Positions 19,128 through 21,160 of a DNA stretch of 21,160 nucleotides are shown piece after piece. Under the pieces are notes generated by a model that did not search any database, was not told the origin of the DNA, and saw nothing but the letters and a program-made list of their open reading frames with translations. This DNA is from Elysia marginata (taxonomy: Eukaryota > Mollusca > Gastropoda > Plakobranchidae). Made by a program: the position numbers and the translations under genes. The stretch is taken from contig BMAT01007188.1 in NCBI GenBank assembly GCA_019649035.1, positions 231,571-252,730 of the forward strand, given 5' to 3'. Within the stretch, counting starts at the first letter, position 1. The number at the start of each line of letters is the position of its first letter.

Positions 19128-20905
19128 TCACTCTTGTGTAGTTGTTATTATAGAATGCAGAGACAATACAACTAAGCCTACATAATAAAAAGGAATTTAC
19201 AATTTATTTTTTTAAATTTAATGAAAGTTCATTATCCCTTAGGTGGCACTTATAGAAACGTTTTTTTCAAAATATTTTATTGGAGAGTACACTCTATAGA
19301 TTTTAACTATTCTTAACATTATAACGAATTTGAGCACTACCTTATCTGTTACTGTATGGAATAAATTTGTTTACCCTTAAAAAAAAACAAAGAAATTTTG
19401 TAACATTTCACATACAACTGATAGATCTAAATATAGATCGTAGCTTACATTATTTCATCAAATAATAAATAGCATCGCAATGGTTCTGACCTAAATCTCA
19501 TCAGAATAGGCCTATCCTGACTCTTGAGAAAACACCAATCTTTTCCACCTTCTTTCTTCCAAATTGCATGTAGGCCTACCTCTTTGTTTGGCAAGATAAG
19601 AAAAAAAAATTATGTAGCTTTTGACCCTCTTAGAGGACTTTTGATCTGTTGACTCGGCACTGGTAAAGGAGTCTGACCCGAATCTTTTTTTGTGACTGTG
19701 TCTATCATGGTAGGAATTTGTGCTCTAATGGAATACAATTTAATAGACCTTGCTCTAACTACTTGTAACCCATAATTGAAAGTTTAAAAGATAAATCGGT
19801 TCTAACCTAAATCTACCTATTGGTGTGGAATTGTGTATCAAAGCGTTTTATTTTAAAACCTGCATAATATTTTTTTCCTATCGTCCTACAGAATAGGGTG
19901 TCCAATCTGCTAGAAGGAATGCAGAAGAGATTGTGTTTCCTATGACCTGACGTCGATTTCCCAAGCTGTGACATAGATTGTGGTCAGAATCATTAAAAAC
20001 AAATGCAGCTCTCAAAGTTTATCATTTAAAAATTATATCTTTGTCAACTGTATAAAAATGATTGTTTATAATTGTATTAATTAACATAAAATTTTTATAT
20101 TTATTCATAATTTATTTTAATAAACTAAAAATAAACTTATAATATCAATTTATTCAACTAGATTTAGTTCAATATAACCTAAGGGCCTACATTATTATTT
20201 TATTTTTATATATTTTATGGTGATCAATGTTGACCGCAGCCCCCAGCATTAAATTGATACTTAATTAGATCTAGATCTATGGGCCTACAGTTTAATTATT
20301 TTGAGATAATTGGCTTGAAGCAATTCCTAACAGGGAAAACGCTTGTTCACAAGTGCTCACAACTCCTAACAAAATAGTAAGAATCAAGTGGCAGATATAC
20401 AGTCCAGAACAACACAGTCAATAAATTGTCTTGTCCATCTTTAAGAGATGCAAAATTTTAATGTTTGCGGGGAAATAGCGCTGTTTTAAATGCTAGTGCT
20501 TAGAATGAACCCCAAACTGAGTTTAATCGATTATTAAATGGTACATGAATCTGCTCTACAGTGAATTGAGCTTTATAGAGGGTAGTGGTTTTTACTTGTT
20601 TTGATATTATCGGAATCTCTATTTAGCAATTAAGAGGGAAAATTATTTTTACCTTCTAAAAAAGTATCCCTCACAAAGACTGCCATGTCAAATTTTACAA
20701 CAATCTTATAATAGCTCTGGCCTGGTCCAATTTGGAAATATTGGAAATAGGTATATAACTCAATCCCAAATGTGAATTAGATTTAGACTGCTAGATCTAG
20801 TTACTGTTGTTCTGATAAGGGAAGAGAACGGTGTTCATTAAAAAAAAAAAAAACATATAGGTCGCATGTACTGCCTCTGAGCTCTGATCCTGTCAAAATT
20901 TGAAC

Positions 20906-20985
20906 ATAATAATAATAATAATAATATATACACTTATATAGCGCCAAAACTAAAACAATAAGAGCTCTAGGCGCTTTACATAACA
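20906..20985 (-). repeat. SINE/LINE-type 3' tail with stem and (ATT)n, copy 2
   Basis: Read on the - strand: GTAAAGCGCCTAGAGC, a T-rich loop, GGCGCTATATAAGTG and then (ATT)n, the same order as at 8245. This copy is better preserved (GCGC in both arms, TATATAA after the stem). The element body upstream on the - strand is not recognisable. Confidence 0.6.
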
Positions 20986-21102
20986 GCATAAAATAAATAT
21001 TTGTTGTAGCAATGCAAAAGCCAAACTATATAGTATTTAAACCAGTGTATACATATATCATCACTAAAACTTAAATATATAAAATATTATAATAAATCTT
21101 AC

Positions 21103-21112
21103 CTGTGAACAT
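21103..21112 (-). CDS. GLRX2: possible first coding piece of glutaredoxin, exon running to the window end
   Basis: The exon from at least 21160 to 21103 ends in a strong donor (CACAG|GTAAGA). Spliced to 18666, its ATG at 21112-21110 is in frame and adds M-F-T-G-E-N before the ATG at 18658, giving a 146-residue protein. The ATG context is weak (TTGATGT). The frame above it is open back to a TAA at the very window edge (21160-21158). This exon may therefore be mainly 5' UTR, with translation starting at 18658, or it may supply a short alternative N-terminus. The pairing of the two splice sites is inferred. Confidence 0.45.
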
Positions 21113-21160
21113 CAACTTCGACAAGATTAAGCAAGTTGTAAGTCTAGATTTCAAGAATTA

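Larger units (their letters stand above)
18667..21102 (-). other. glutaredoxin 5' intron, 2.4 kb
   Basis: The intron runs from donor CACAG|GTAAGA at 21102 to acceptor CCCAG at 18667. The interior is AT-rich. It holds an array of CCTCAATAAAGACC-like motifs (18742-19127) and a retroelement tail (20906-20985). Bases 19130-20900 contain short palindromes (AGATCTAGATCT near 20269, TAGGCCTA near 19507) and homopolymers but no gene. Confidence 0.65.

Noticed and set aside
1-21160. CRISPR arrays, bacterial operons, tRNA or rRNA genes, viral genes
   Set aside because: No regularly spaced repeats, no cloverleaf candidates or rRNA words recognised, and no viral protein motifs seen; the window is ordinary animal nuclear DNA.

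Overview
The window is eukaryotic nuclear DNA: AT-rich, with introns bounded by GT...AG, low-complexity tracts and scattered degenerate repeats. The two genes point to a bilaterian animal. Several things suggest a mollusc, possibly a gastropod, but only as an inference: a BMAL protein that keeps its C-terminal transactivation domain, very AT-rich non-coding DNA, many short palindromes of the TAGGCCTA and CTAGATCTAG type (near 427, 1975, 3292, 6321, 12531, 19507, 19573, 20270, 20792), and repeats ending in (ATT)n. Nothing in the window proves the species.

Left part, + strand (1 to about 15355): the 3' end of a BMAL1 (ARNTL/cycle-type bHLH-PAS circadian activator) gene. Three coding exons can be joined in one frame: 1-112 (enters from outside the window), 3676-4232 and 5335-5591. 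They give the last 307 residues. The conserved G-A-G-R-I-G segment comes first, then a long Pro/Thr/Ser/Asn-rich spacer, then the almost vertebrate-like transactivation domain ending in DLPWPL. The bHLH and PAS domains lie upstream of the window. After the stop codon there is about 9.7 kb with no recognisable gene. It is T-rich on the + strand for long stretches and ends at a good polyadenylation signal (AATAAA at 15333, followed by a GT/T-rich tract), so it may be one very long 3' UTR.

Right part, - strand (about 16465 to 21160): a small complete glutaredoxin gene of the dithiol GLRX2 type. Coding exons are 18666-18344 and 17031-16924, with a short first coding piece possible at 21112-21103. 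The protein of 140-146 residues has the CPHC active site and the TVP and GG-N-S-D glutathione-binding elements. The two genes converge, with their likely 3' ends roughly 1.1 kb apart. They have no obvious joint function.

Introns and flanks hold several repeat features: a dispersed family with at least four degenerate copies (about 2945, 4897, 8855, 15853), a TTAA-bounded MITE-like segment (3242-3542), two SINE/LINE-type tails with (ATT)n (8245, 20906, opposite orientations), a tandem duplication (13398-13644), a compound TAG/CAG microsatellite (17527-17607), an imperfect hairpin (11673-11756) and an array of CCTCAATAAAGACC-like motifs (18742-19127). I found no RNA genes, no CRISPR array and no intact mobile element.
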